From: Ancylobacter tetraedralis
GTDB taxonomy: Bacteria > Pseudomonadota > Alphaproteobacteria > Rhizobiales > Xanthobacteraceae
NCBI RefSeq assembly: GCF_014195655.1
Contig: NZ_JACICD010000005.1
Span: forward strand, 124,001 to 188,000
Length of the DNA stretch: 64,000 nucleotides
Reading direction: 5' to 3'
Shown: in pieces, positions 39,508 to 48,207 of the stretch
Layout of the letters: each line of letters opens with the position of its first letter
Position numbering within the stretch: position 1 is the stretch's first letter
The notes under the pieces: model-generated
Seen by the model: the letters and a program-made list of their open reading frames with translations, nothing else
Databases searched by the model: none
Told to the model about the DNA's origin: nothing
Made by a program: the position numbers and the translations under genes

Positions 39508-41226
39508 TCACGCCCGCGCGGCGCGCATCCGCATGAAGGCCCAGGGTACCCGCGCCGCGATATGGGCGCGCCCGGTGATCACCAGTTGCCCGGTCGAGCG
39601 CGGTCCGCTGCTGGAGGCGAAGATGATGCTCTCCTCGATGCTGACCAGATGGTCCGGCGCGGTGAAGGCCCACTGGTCGCCGTCCGGCAGCCGCAGGATC
39701 ACCGTATGCCCGTCGGCCGCCCGCGCGGGCTGCACGGCGGGATGGAGGTGGAAGCGAATGGCATAGCGGTCGCGATGCTCGGGCGAGATGGTCTCGCCCT
39801 GGGCGATACGGAACAGGTCCTCGCCATCGAGCCGCAGGCCATCCGGCGACAGGCGCCAGGAGCGCTGGTGAACGAGATCGAAGCGCCGGACATAGCCGTC
39901 ATGGCTGGCGCGCAGCACATCCGCGCCGCCGCGCTCGCCCCGGTCGACATGCAGCTCCGCCGGCCCCTCGATGACAGGCGAGCCGCACAGCCGGCCGAGC
40001 AGGCCGCCGGCAATGAAGCGGCAGGACGAGGCATCCTCGATCACGGCGGTCGAGTGGGCGGCGGTCTGGCGGGCCACCGCGCGCCACTTTTCCCGCCCGG
40101 TGGCGGGCATGCCGCAATTGACCACGACGCGGCTGCGCCCCGACGACAGCTCGAAGGAAAGGCACCCCGCATGAGCCTCATGGCTGAAGGCGATGGGCGG
40201 GGGCGCGCCGGTATCGGCGATCACCACCGTGCCGCCGGCCTCCATGCGCTGATAGCCGGAATAGGGCGCGTTCGACACCGGCCGGCCGCGCGCATCGTCA
40301 TAGGCCGTCACGGTGGCGAGCCAGTCGGCAGGTGTCGGCCCCATGCCGTTGAAATGGGCGAAGACACCGTCGCCATGCCGGAAGAAGCGCAGCATCGGCA
40401 TCATGCGGTCGATCGCGTTGAGCAGCGCCGGCGGCGGCGGCAGGTGGCGCGCGCCATAGCTCTGGCGCAGCGGCAGCAGGTCGAGCAGCAGTTCGATCAA
40501 CAGGCCGGGATTGCGTCCGACATGGCCGCCATCGGCCAGCACCTGCCGGTCCAGTTCGTCCGACAGCCGCTTCTGGGCAAAGCGGATGAGCCGCGCCTGA
40601 TCGGCCATGCACAGGCTGGCGAAGGCCAGCGCCAGCGCGCAATCGAGCCGCGGGCGCCCGTCGCGCACATGCGGCACCACCCGCTTGAGGTAGCGCACCT
40701 GCGAGGTGAGGCTGCGGATGAAACGACGGTGGAAGGCGGGATCGGCGTCCTGGAGGATCAGCGGCGCCTGCGTCAGCCAGTTGATGACGCGCCGCGCGGC
40801 GATTTCCGGCGTGAGAGCGACGGGCGCGCGGTGGCCGCGCAGGGTGATCCAGTCACCCACCAGCGCCCGCGCATTGGCCCGTGCGATCGAGGTTCCCGCC
40901 GCCTGCATGTGGCGCAGCCAGCCGAACGCCATCAGTTCCTCGGCCCATTCCCGCGAGGGCGGATCGACCTCGAAGGGGGAGGCGCCATCGGTCAGCACCG
41001 CCTTGCCGGCAAAGGCGAAGCGGCCGGAATAGAACTCGGTCGCCCGCGTCGGATCCCCCGTGCGCAGGTCATGGGGGGCGAAGATCAGCCGCGAGGGCAC
41101 CGCGACGGAGCGCGAACGCCAGGGGTACCAGCGGTGGGCGATCAGCCGGGTGCGCAGGCGCCGCCAGGCGGAATCGAGCACGAACCGCGTTAGCCGGCCA
41201 CGGTCCGCATAGACATTGCGGGCCAT
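39508..41226 (-). CDS. Heparinase II/III family protein
   Basis: 572-residue protein with an alpha-helical toroid N-terminal half (about 80-320) and a beta-sandwich C-terminal half of the heparinase II/III class (about 345-560, including YSGYQRMEAGGTVVIADTG and AHAGCLSFELSSG). In alphaproteobacteria a copy is almost always between rsmB and purH; its substrate is unknown and it lacks an obvious signal peptide, so extracellular polysaccharide degradation is doubtful. The ATG at 41226 begins MARNVYADRGRLTRFVL, the usual start. Confidence 0.9.
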   Translation of the reverse strand: MARNVYADRGRLTRFVLDSAWRRLRTRLIAHRWYPWRSRSVAVPSRLIFAPHDLRTGDPTRATEFYSGRFAFAGKAVLTDGASPFEVDPPSREWAEELMAFGWLRHMQAAGTSIARANARALVGDWITLRGHRAPVALTPEIAARRVINWLTQAPLILQDADPAFHRRFIRSLTSQVRYLKRVVPHVRDGRPRLDCALALAFASLCMADQARLIRFAQKRLSDELDRQVLADGGHVGRNPGLLIELLLDLLPLRQSYGARHLPPPPALLNAIDRMMPMLRFFRHGDGVFAHFNGMGPTPADWLATVTAYDDARGRPVSNAPYSGYQRMEAGGTVVIADTGAPPPIAFSHEAHAGCLSFELSSGRSRVVVNCGMPATGREKWRAVARQTAAHSTAVIEDASSCRFIAGGLLGRLCGSPVIEGPAELHVDRGERGGADVLRASHDGYVRRFDLVHQRSWRLSPDGLRLDGEDLFRIAQGETISPEHRDRYAIRFHLHPAVQPARAADGHTVILRLPDGDQWAFTAPDHLVSIEESIIFASSSGPRSTGQLVITGRAHIAARVPWAFMRMRAARA

Positions 41227-41344
41227 CAGCGCCTCGTTCCTCGTCGATTCCGGTCGAACTTCTCAGGCACCGAGCGCTCCTCCCGAACGGCCAGCTTAAC
41301 CAAGCCGAAACCAAGGTCCAACCGCAGCGGTCCGGAAGCCGCTT

Positions 41345-42694
41345 TCAACCGCGGCGCAGCCGGGCGGCGAAGAAGCCGTCCAGCCCGGCGAAGCGCGGGT
41401 CCTCATCGGGCAGGTGCACGGGCAGCGTGCGCACCTCGCCCTGCGGATTGATCCACTCGGCGGCGATGCCGCATTCGCCCGGCAGGACGGGATCGCGGGT
41501 GAAATCGGGCCGCGCGGCCAGGAAGGCCTCGACCTGCCGCTCGCCCTCCTCCGGCTCCAGCGAGCAGGTGGAGAACACCAGCAGCCCGCCCGGCCGGACA
41601 AGGTCGCCGGCATGGGCGAGGATGCGCGCCTGCAGCGCACCGAGGCTGGCAATGTCGGCCGGCGCCTTGGTCCAGGCGACGTCGGGATGGCGGCGGATCG
41701 TGCCGGTCGCCGAGCAGGGCGCGTCGATCAGCACGGCGTCGAACGGCCCGCCCTTCCACGAGGCGGCATCGGCTTCCACGATCTCCGCCGTAAGATGGAG
41801 ACGGTCGAGATTCTGCTGCAGCCGGCGCAGGCGCGGGCCCGAGCGGTCCAGCGCCACCACTTGCGCGCCGGTCGCCGCGAGCTGTGCGGTCTTGCCGCCC
41901 GGCGCCGCGCACAGATCCGCCACGCGCTGGCCGGGTCCGGCACCCAAGAGCCGCGCCGGCAGCGCCGCCGCCGCGTCCTGCACCCACCATTCGCCATCGG
42001 CGAATCCGGGCAGCGCGGGCACGTTGCCCGCCTCGGCCAGCCGCACCGTGCCGGTGGGCAGCACCCTCCCGCCCAGTCGCTCGGCCCAGCCGGCGGCATC
42101 GCTCTTGACCGTGAGGTCGAGCGCCGCCTCGCTGGCGAGCGCCCGGGAAATGGCCTGCGCCATCGGCGCGCCATAGGCGTTCGCCCAGCCATCGATCAAC
42201 CATGGCGGCTGGTCGGCCACATCGGGGAGCGCCGCCCGGCCCTCCCGGGCGATCCGCCGCAGCACGGCATTGACCAGCCCCTTGAAGCCGGCGGTGGACT
42301 GATCCTCGCCGGCGAGTTCCACGCTGGTCGCCACCGCGGCGTGGTCGGGCACATCCATGAACAGGATCTGCGCGGCGCCGATCAGCAGCAGCGTCTCCAC
42401 CCGGCGCGCCTTCTCCGGCAGGGCGCGCTCCAGCGTGGAGCGCACCAGCGCGCGCAGGCTGCCGAGACGGCGCAGCACGGTGGCGGCGATCATGCGGGCG
42501 AGCGCCCGGTCGCGATCGTCGAGGCCGCGCGCCGCCCGCTCGATCACCTCCTCGAGCGGGCGTGCCTTCTCCATCACCGCGTCGATCGCCTCGGCGGCGG
42601 CGCGGCGCACGGCAAGGCCCGGCGCCTCGGGGGGCCGGGCGCCGGCGGGAGCGTTCGCGCGGGAACGGCGCGGTGCAGGTGATTTCGTGTTCAT
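41345..42694 (-). CDS. 16S rRNA (cytosine-5) methyltransferase, RsmB family
   Basis: 449-residue RsmB/NOP2-type enzyme. An N-terminal NusB-like RNA-binding domain (about 25-150) precedes the methyltransferase domain with SAM motif VADLCAAPGGKTAQLA and the two catalytic cysteines in DAPCSATGTIRRHPD and FSTCSLEPEEGE. It probably makes m5C967 in 16S rRNA. The ATG at 42694 (MNTKSPAPRRSRAN) is chosen; a longer frame to 42808 adds non-conserved residues. Divergent from glk. Confidence 0.94.
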   Translation of the reverse strand: MNTKSPAPRRSRANAPAGARPPEAPGLAVRRAAAEAIDAVMEKARPLEEVIERAARGLDDRDRALARMIAATVLRRLGSLRALVRSTLERALPEKARRVETLLLIGAAQILFMDVPDHAAVATSVELAGEDQSTAGFKGLVNAVLRRIAREGRAALPDVADQPPWLIDGWANAYGAPMAQAISRALASEAALDLTVKSDAAGWAERLGGRVLPTGTVRLAEAGNVPALPGFADGEWWVQDAAAALPARLLGAGPGQRVADLCAAPGGKTAQLAATGAQVVALDRSGPRLRRLQQNLDRLHLTAEIVEADAASWKGGPFDAVLIDAPCSATGTIRRHPDVAWTKAPADIASLGALQARILAHAGDLVRPGGLLVFSTCSLEPEEGERQVEAFLAARPDFTRDPVLPGECGIAAEWINPQGEVRTLPVHLPDEDPRFAGLDGFFAARLRRG

Positions 42695-42860
42695 CGTCGA
42701 TGGCACTAGGCCGGCACGCGCGCGAAGGCAACATCGCGATGGCCGCAAGACGCCCGGAAGGGGAAGGATGACGCCACGTCGCACCGCCTCCCTTGTGAAA
42801 GCGGGCAAGATCGTCTCCTATCCTTCCTCACCCCGAGGCCGTCTCCGCAGCGCTGGTTTC

Positions 42861-43850
42861 ATGTCCCATCTGATCCTGATCGCCGATATCGGCGGAACCT
42901 CCTCGCGCCTTGCCCTGGTGGGCGTCGATGGCGTGCCGAGCGACATCCAGATCCATCGCAATGATTCGTTCGCTGGTTTCGAATCAATGATCGAGGCCGA
43001 CCTCGCCGCCCGCGACCCGGCCGCCGCCCATGCGGTGCGCGGCGCGGTGCTGGCCATTGCCGGCCCGGTGGACATCGAGGAGGTGAGGCTCACCAATCGC
43101 GACTGGGCCTTCACCCGCCCGGAATTGAGCGCGCGCTTCGGCTGGGACCGGCTTGCCGTGCTCAACGATTTCGAGGCCTTGGCCCATGGCGTGCCGGCGC
43201 TTGGCGCGGACGATGTGGTGACGATCAATCCCGGCCATGCCGCACCGGACGCCCCCTGCCTCGCCTGCGGGCCCGGCACCGGCTTCGGCACGGCCGCGCT
43301 GGTGCGCGTGCCGGGCCATGCGACGGTGGTCAAGGGCGAGGGCGGTCATGTGCGGCTCGGCGCCGTCAATGTGCAGGAGGCGCGCCTGCTCGCCCATCTG
43401 TCGCGCGCCTTCGGCGGCACGGTGAGCGTCGAGAACGTGCTGTCCGGCTCCGGGCTTGCCCGCGTGCATCAAGTGTTTTCCGGCGATCGGCTGGAATCCC
43501 ATGCCGTCATCGCCGCCGCTGAGGCGGGCGATGAGGAGGCGCTGGAAAGCTGCCACATCTTCCTGCGGGTATTCGGCCGCATCGCGGGCGACCTCGCTTT
43601 GCTGTTCGACGCGCGCGGCGGCGTGTTCCTGGCCGGCGGCGTCTCGGCGGGCCTCGTTCCGCTCTTCGCGGGCTCCCCTTTCATGGAGGCCTTCCTGGAG
43701 CACCCGCCTTTCGATGAGCGCCTCGCCGCGACGCCGGTATCGGTGATCACTCATCCGACGCCGGGCCTTTTCGGCGCCGGTCAGGTCGGGGCCGGCCTAG
43801 CGCGCGACGGGCTGGCGCGCGACGGGCTGGCGCGCAACGGGCTGGCCTAG
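42861..43850 (+). CDS. glk: Glucokinase (Glk)
   Basis: 329-residue ROK-independent bacterial glucokinase, phosphorylating glucose with ATP. Phosphate-1 motif ADIGGTSSRLAL is at about 8-19, LTNRDWAF and NDFEALAHGV form the sugar site, GPGTGFGTAAL is phosphate-2, and FLAGGVSAGLV the adenosine motif. By family alignment I use ATG 42861, but it lacks a clear Shine-Dalgarno; ATG 42768, 31 codons upstream in frame, has a strong GGAAGGGG and may be the real start. The C terminus ends in a 15-bp repeat translated as GLARD units. The stop shares CTAG with the opposite rluA-like gene. Confidence 0.93.
   Translation: MSHLILIADIGGTSSRLALVGVDGVPSDIQIHRNDSFAGFESMIEADLAARDPAAAHAVRGAVLAIAGPVDIEEVRLTNRDWAFTRPELSARFGWDRLAVLNDFEALAHGVPALGADDVVTINPGHAAPDAPCLACGPGTGFGTAALVRVPGHATVVKGEGGHVRLGAVNVQEARLLAHLSRAFGGTVSVENVLSGSGLARVHQVFSGDRLESHAVIAAAEAGDEEALESCHIFLRVFGRIAGDLALLFDARGGVFLAGGVSAGLVPLFAGSPFMEAFLEHPPFDERLAATPVSVITHPTPGLFGAGQVGAGLARDGLARDGLARNGLA
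43794..43850 (+). repeat. 15-bp in-frame tandem repeat at the glk 3' end
   Basis: Units start at 43794, 43809 and 43824, with a partial fourth at 43839; the core is GGGCTGGCGCGCGAC. Translated, it adds GLARD, GLARD, GLARN and GLA to the glucokinase C terminus, beyond the conserved domain. Copy change would keep the frame. Confidence 0.9.
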
Positions 43851-44605
43851 CCCAGCTTCGAGAAGGCGACAGTATCGGCCGCTGCCTCCAGCGTGGCGGG
43901 GTCGAGGCCGGCGCGCTCCAGCGTCGCCCGCATGTGGCCGGGCAACGAGGCGCGCACGTCGATCGGCGGACGGCCCTGCCGCTGCGGGACCACCACGCGG
44001 CGCGCATGAAGATGCAGGATCGGCCCGCCCGGCAGGCGCGAAGCCCCGCCATAGATGCTGTCGCCGAGGATCGGGTGGCCGATCGCGTCGAGATGCACGC
44101 GCAGCTGGTGGGTGCGGCCGGTGAGCGGAGAGAGCGCCAGCATGGCGAAGCCCTCGCCGGCGGCAAGGGTCTCCCATTCGGTGATCGCCTCCTGGCCGCG
44201 CGGATCGACCGCCATCCACCAGCCGCGCGTGGGGGAGCGCTTGGCGAGCTTCAGCTCGATGCGCCCGCGCGCCTCGCCGGGCACGCCGCGCACCACCGCC
44301 ATGTAGGTCTTGCCCACCGTGCCATCGGCGAAGGCCTTGCCCAGCTCGGCCAGCGCCTTGCGGTGACGGCCGAGCACGAGGCAGCCGGACGTGTCCTTGT
44401 CGAGGCGATGCGCGAGTTCGGGGGCGGCCGGCAGGCCGAAGCGCAACGCGTCGAGATGATCGGCCAGCGTCTCCCCGCCCTTGGGGCCCTTGTGCACCGC
44501 CAGCCCCGGCGGCTTGTCGATGACCAGCATCATGCCATCGCGATGCAGCACGCGGGCGGCGATGTCGAAAGGGGCGGCCGCGAGGGAGGTGTCGGGGAAG
44601 CTCAT
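43847..44605 (-). CDS. RluA-family rRNA/tRNA pseudouridine synthase
   Basis: 252-residue pseudouridine synthase of the RluA family without an S4 domain. The catalytic block HRLDKDTSGCLVLGR is intact, followed by the KTYMAVVRG strand and SPLTGRTHQLRVHLDAIGHPILGD. The start MSFPDTSLAAAPF at 44605 is preferred to 44623. Target uridine cannot be read from sequence; length suggests an RluC/TruC-like small enzyme. Its TAG and the glk TAG are the two strands of one CTAG. Confidence 0.93.
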   Translation of the reverse strand: MSFPDTSLAAAPFDIAARVLHRDGMMLVIDKPPGLAVHKGPKGGETLADHLDALRFGLPAAPELAHRLDKDTSGCLVLGRHRKALAELGKAFADGTVGKTYMAVVRGVPGEARGRIELKLAKRSPTRGWWMAVDPRGQEAITEWETLAAGEGFAMLALSPLTGRTHQLRVHLDAIGHPILGDSIYGGASRLPGGPILHLHARRVVVPQRQGRPPIDVRASLPGHMRATLERAGLDPATLEAAADTVAFSKLG

Positions 44606-44804
44606 GGCGCCGTCACACCACAAAAGCGCCGAGGCGTCGAGAGCCTGATGTCCCGCGCATCATCCGGTCGGAGGATGCACGGCCTCGGGGACCGGCAGCA
44701 TTTTCACGGGGATCCGGTGCCGCCGCCCCGCGACAGGCCCTGGAGCCCGCATCGATCTGATTGCGCGGCACTTCAATCGACGCGGGCTCGATCACGGGTT
44801 TGGG

Positions 44805-44824
44805 GGCGGATTGACCGATCCGCC
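44805..44824 (-). terminator. Hairpin downstream of the patatin-like gene
   Basis: GGCGGAT (44805-44811) pairs with ATCCGCC (44818-44824), 26 nt past the stop of the minus-strand patatin gene. No U-tract follows, so termination would need another factor. Confidence 0.3.
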
Positions 44825-44849
44825 GGGTTCAATCGGATCGCATCCGGCC

Positions 44850-46514
44850 CTAGCCGCGGCGAAGCTCCTCGCGGACGTCGAGCGTGGAGCGCACGCCGAT
44901 ATCGTCGAAATGGGCTTCCAGGAAGGCCTCGGCCGCCTCCCGGCCGATGGCCTTGAGGTAGACGAGGAATTCCCACTCGGCATTCATCTTGGTCGAGGCG
45001 TCGAGATTCACCAGCTTTTCCGCCCCGTCGATGCGGTGCAGGCGCAGGTCGCGATAGCCATCCACGCCGCCGCCCTTCTTCTTCAGCTTGCCGCTGTCCA
45101 GCAGGCGGGTGACGAACTCGGCCGCGCGCAGCTGCGCCAGCAGCGAGGCGTTGAAGGTGATCTCGTTCATCCGGTTGTTGATGTCGCGCGCCGTCTTCGG
45201 CGTCTCGCGGCGGATGATCGGGTTGATCTGCACCAGCAGGATGTCGTCGGTCTTCACCGCGTTATAGAACGGATAAAGCGCCGGATTGCCCATGTAGCCG
45301 CCGTCCCAATAGGGCACGCCGTCGATTTCCACCGCCTGGAACATGAAGGGCAGACAGGCCGAGGCCATGATCGCCTGCGCGGTCAATTCGTGCTTGGCGA
45401 AGACCCGTGCCTTGCCGGTATGCACATTCGTGGCGGACACGAACACGTGGACATGATTGCAGGACTGCAGTTCCTTGAAGTCGACATGTTCCTCGATCAG
45501 CTCCATCAGCGGATTGATGTTGAGCGGGTTGAGATCGTAGGGCGACAGGAACCGGCTCATCATGTCGAAGGCGATGTAGGTGGGATTGCCGTTGAGCGAC
45601 CAGTTGCCCATCAGCCGGTCGAGCAGCGTGCGCTGCAGCGGGCTGGTGCGCCCATCCTTGGAAACCGCGCGCCAATAGCGGTCGAGCGCCTCGCGCCCGC
45701 CCTGGTTGCCGCCACGCGCGAGGCCGGTCGCCAGCACCGCCGCGTTCATCGCGCCGGCGCTGGTGCCGGAAATCCCCTCGACGACGATGCGCCCATCTTC
45801 CAGCAGCCGGTCGAGCACGCCCCAGGTGAAGGCGCCATGCGCGCCCCCGCCTTGCAGCCCCAGATTGATCGGCTTGAGCTGCGGTCCCTTGGCGCCGGAC
45901 GCCGCCTTGGCCTCGGCCGCGGGGCCGGGCGTGTGCCGGACCTCGCCCTTGCCGGTCGGGGTCGCCAGCGCCGCGGCGACGGTTTCGACCGGCGGGCTCG
46001 CCGCCTTCGCGGCCCTGCGGGCGGCGGGCTTGCCGGTAGCGGGCTTGCGGGCAGCTGGCTTGCTCTCGGCCGGCGCGCTTGTCGCAGGCGCTGTCTTGGT
46101 CCGCGCATTCTTGGCGGGCGCCGTAGCGAGGGGCGCGGGCTCTTCCGTCGCGGTGGCCACGGCGGCGGCCGGCTCCACGCCCTCCCCGGAGGACGCGGGG
46201 TCGGCAACCACCGTTTTCGCGGTGGGCCGACGCCCCCGCCGAGGCGCGGGTGTCGCCACGGGCTCGGGAGACGCGGCGACCGGCGCGTCGGCCGCCGGCT
46301 CACGCGGCACGGCCTCCCCGGAACCCGCCTCCAGCGCACCGGCCTCGACCGGCGCCGTCACCTCCGGTGTGACCGGCGCCAGCGCGGGCGGCTCGGCGGC
46401 CAGCTCGCGGGTGGCGGCGGTCTGCGTCGCCGGGCTGGCGACGCTGTCGGCGGGAGAGTCGGCGGCGGCTTTGGCGCGGCCGCGCCGTACCGGCTTCTTC
46501 GGGGTTTCGGCCAT
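44850..46514 (-). CDS. Patatin-like phospholipase/esterase with Ala/Lys/Pro-rich N-terminal tail
   Basis: 554-residue protein. Residues 1-210 are low complexity (Ala, Pro, Glu, later KPAARKPA-type basic repeats at about 150-175). The patatin domain begins INLGLQGGGAHGAF with oxyanion glycines at 222-227, nucleophile S252 in GTSAG and D404 in WDGGY, the Ser-Asp dyad. The C-terminal region holds YRDLRLHRID. It lies 21 nt downstream of 3-hydroxybutyrate dehydrogenase, a pairing also known in other Rhizobiales, which suggests a role in polyhydroxybutyrate mobilisation. KPAA-type tails occur in granule/nucleoid-associated phasins. Phospholipase activity is equally possible. Confidence 0.87.
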   Translation of the reverse strand: MAETPKKPVRRGRAKAAADSPADSVASPATQTAATRELAAEPPALAPVTPEVTAPVEAGALEAGSGEAVPREPAADAPVAASPEPVATPAPRRGRRPTAKTVVADPASSGEGVEPAAAVATATEEPAPLATAPAKNARTKTAPATSAPAESKPAARKPATGKPAARRAAKAASPPVETVAAALATPTGKGEVRHTPGPAAEAKAASGAKGPQLKPINLGLQGGGAHGAFTWGVLDRLLEDGRIVVEGISGTSAGAMNAAVLATGLARGGNQGGREALDRYWRAVSKDGRTSPLQRTLLDRLMGNWSLNGNPTYIAFDMMSRFLSPYDLNPLNINPLMELIEEHVDFKELQSCNHVHVFVSATNVHTGKARVFAKHELTAQAIMASACLPFMFQAVEIDGVPYWDGGYMGNPALYPFYNAVKTDDILLVQINPIIRRETPKTARDINNRMNEITFNASLLAQLRAAEFVTRLLDSGKLKKKGGGVDGYRDLRLHRIDGAEKLVNLDASTKMNAEWEFLVYLKAIGREAAEAFLEAHFDDIGVRSTLDVREELRRG

Positions 46515-46535
46515 GCGGCGTCTCCGTTCCCAGGC

Positions 46536-47315
46536 TTATTCGGCGACCCAGCCGCCGTCGATCTGCTGCAGCGAGCCGGTGATCGACCGGGCACTGTCAC
46601 CGGCGAGGAACACGGCCAGCGCCGCCACCTGATCGACCGTCACGAATTCCTTGGTCGGCTGCTCGGCCAGCAGGAAGTCCTTCACCTGCTCCTCGGTGAT
46701 GCCGCGCGCCTTGGCGGTATCGGGGATCTGCTTCTCCACCAGCGGGGTCCAGACATAGCCGGGGCAGATGGCATTGACGGTGATGCCGAAGGTGGCGGTC
46801 TCCAGCGCCACGGTCTTGGTCAGGCCGGCAATGCCGTGCTTGGCCGAGACATAGGCCGACTTGAACGGCGAGGCGACCAGCGCATGCGCCGAGGCGGTGT
46901 TGATGATGCGGCCCCATTTGCGCGCCTTCATGCCCGGCACCGCCGCCTTGATGGCGTGGAAGGCGGCGGACAGGTTGAGCGCGATGATGAGGTCCCACTT
47001 GTCGTCCGGGAAGTCCTCGACCGGCGAAACGTGCTGCACGCCGGCATTGTTCACCAGGATATCGACGGAGCCGAGCGTGTCCTCGGCGAACTTCACCAGG
47101 CCCGCGCATTCCGAGCCCTTGGTGAGGTCGGCGGCGGAATAGATCGCCTTGACGCCGAATTCGCTCTCGATGCCGGCACGTTCCTTCTCGATCGCCGCCG
47201 CATCGCCGAAGCCGTTCAGCGTGACATTCACGCCTTCCGCAGCGAGCGCGCGGGCGATGGCGAGGCCGATCCCGCTGGTGGAGCCGGTGACGACGGCGTT
47301 CTTACCCTTAAGCAT
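46536..47315 (-). CDS. bdhA: 3-hydroxybutyrate dehydrogenase
   Basis: 259-residue classical short-chain dehydrogenase interconverting (R)-3-hydroxybutyrate and acetoacetate with NAD. The cofactor motif TGSTSGIGLAIA is at about 10-21, NNAG follows, and the catalytic S and YxxxK lie in NTASAHALVASPFKSAYVSAKHG. The C-terminal PLVEKQIPDTAKARGI and QQIDGGWVAE are hallmarks of this enzyme over other SDRs. It is upstream of the patatin-like gene in a two-gene unit and divergent from the Zur-like regulator. Confidence 0.95.
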   Translation of the reverse strand: MLKGKNAVVTGSTSGIGLAIARALAAEGVNVTLNGFGDAAAIEKERAGIESEFGVKAIYSAADLTKGSECAGLVKFAEDTLGSVDILVNNAGVQHVSPVEDFPDDKWDLIIALNLSAAFHAIKAAVPGMKARKWGRIINTASAHALVASPFKSAYVSAKHGIAGLTKTVALETATFGITVNAICPGYVWTPLVEKQIPDTAKARGITEEQVKDFLLAEQPTKEFVTVDQVAALAVFLAGDSARSITGSLQQIDGGWVAE

Positions 47316-47498
47316 CGAAGGCGCTCCTGCACATGTGTCGAGGCCGGCCGAGCCCCCCGGGCCTCGCGCCATGCCATTGGAATTCCCACATCAACTAGGC
47401 TAGCACGGTCGCATGGCGTGCAAAGCTTTTATCGCGGTGCATCACATGGATGCGCCCGCGTGGTTTTCGCATCCCTAGCCGCAGGTTAAGATGACGGT

Positions 47499-48077
47499 AT
47501 GACACCTTCCCGCGACCCCCCTCGTCCGCACCCCTCGGGGCATGACGGCCACCACGACCACGACCATGGCGCCTGCGTCGCCGTCGCGCTGGCGCGGGCG
47601 GAGGCGAGCTGCGGCGAGCGCGGCGCGCGCCTTACCCCGCTGCGGCGCCGCGTGCTGGAGGGCCTTGCCGACAGCCATGTGCCGCTTGGCGCCTATGAAC
47701 TGGTCGAACGGCTCGGCAGCACGGGCGACAAGCCGCCGCCCATGTCGGTCTACCGCGCGCTCGACTTCCTGGTCGCGGAAGGGCTCGCCCATCGCATCGA
47801 GAGCCGCAACGCCTATATCGCCTGTGGAAGCACCCACGGCGCCGATGACGTGATCGTGTTCCTCATCTGCGAGAGTTGCGGGCTGACCTCCGAGGTCGCG
47901 TCGCACGCCATCGGGCGCGACCTGGCCTGGGCTGCGCGCGCCGCCGGCTTCGCGCCGCGCGCCTCGGTGATCGAGATTCCCGGCACCTGCGCGCGCTGCC
48001 GAGCCACGGCGGCGGCGGGGATCGAGCCCCCCGCCGGGCAACAGGCATCGGAACCCGCCCCGGAATCGGCCCGTTGA
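47499..48077 (+). CDS. zur: Fur-family regulator, Zur-like
   Basis: 192-residue Fur-superfamily repressor. The winged-helix part (about 36-105) includes RLTPLRRRVLEGL and PPPMSVYRALDFLVAEGLAHRIESRNAYIAC. Two zinc-structural CxxC pairs are present at C124/C127 and C164/C167. The His-rich N terminus (HPSGHDGHHDHDHG, 11-24) fits a zinc sensor better than an iron sensor. Zur represses zinc uptake when zinc is abundant; a znu operon is 12 kb away. The exact paralogue (Zur versus Irr/Mur) rests on motif style, so symbol confidence is moderate. Confidence 0.85.
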   Translation: MTPSRDPPRPHPSGHDGHHDHDHGACVAVALARAEASCGERGARLTPLRRRVLEGLADSHVPLGAYELVERLGSTGDKPPPMSVYRALDFLVAEGLAHRIESRNAYIACGSTHGADDVIVFLICESCGLTSEVASHAIGRDLAWAARAAGFAPRASVIEIPGTCARCRATAAAGIEPPAGQQASEPAPESAR

Positions 48078-48207
48078 CGCGGCCGGGCACCCGGCTTAAC
48101 CCGATGAAGCTGCGGGGCGCGGCGCCGATGGCGCGGGAGCGCAGGACCGATCGCCGCGCTGCAGCCAGATGCTCGCCCGCAAGATGCTCGCCGCCGAGAG
48201 ATCCCGC

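Noticed and set aside
42768-42860. A 31-codon N-terminal extension of glucokinase
   Set aside because: Not removed with certainty: the strong ribosome-binding site at 42755-42762 supports it, but the family starts near the ADIGGT motif. Left as an alternative start.
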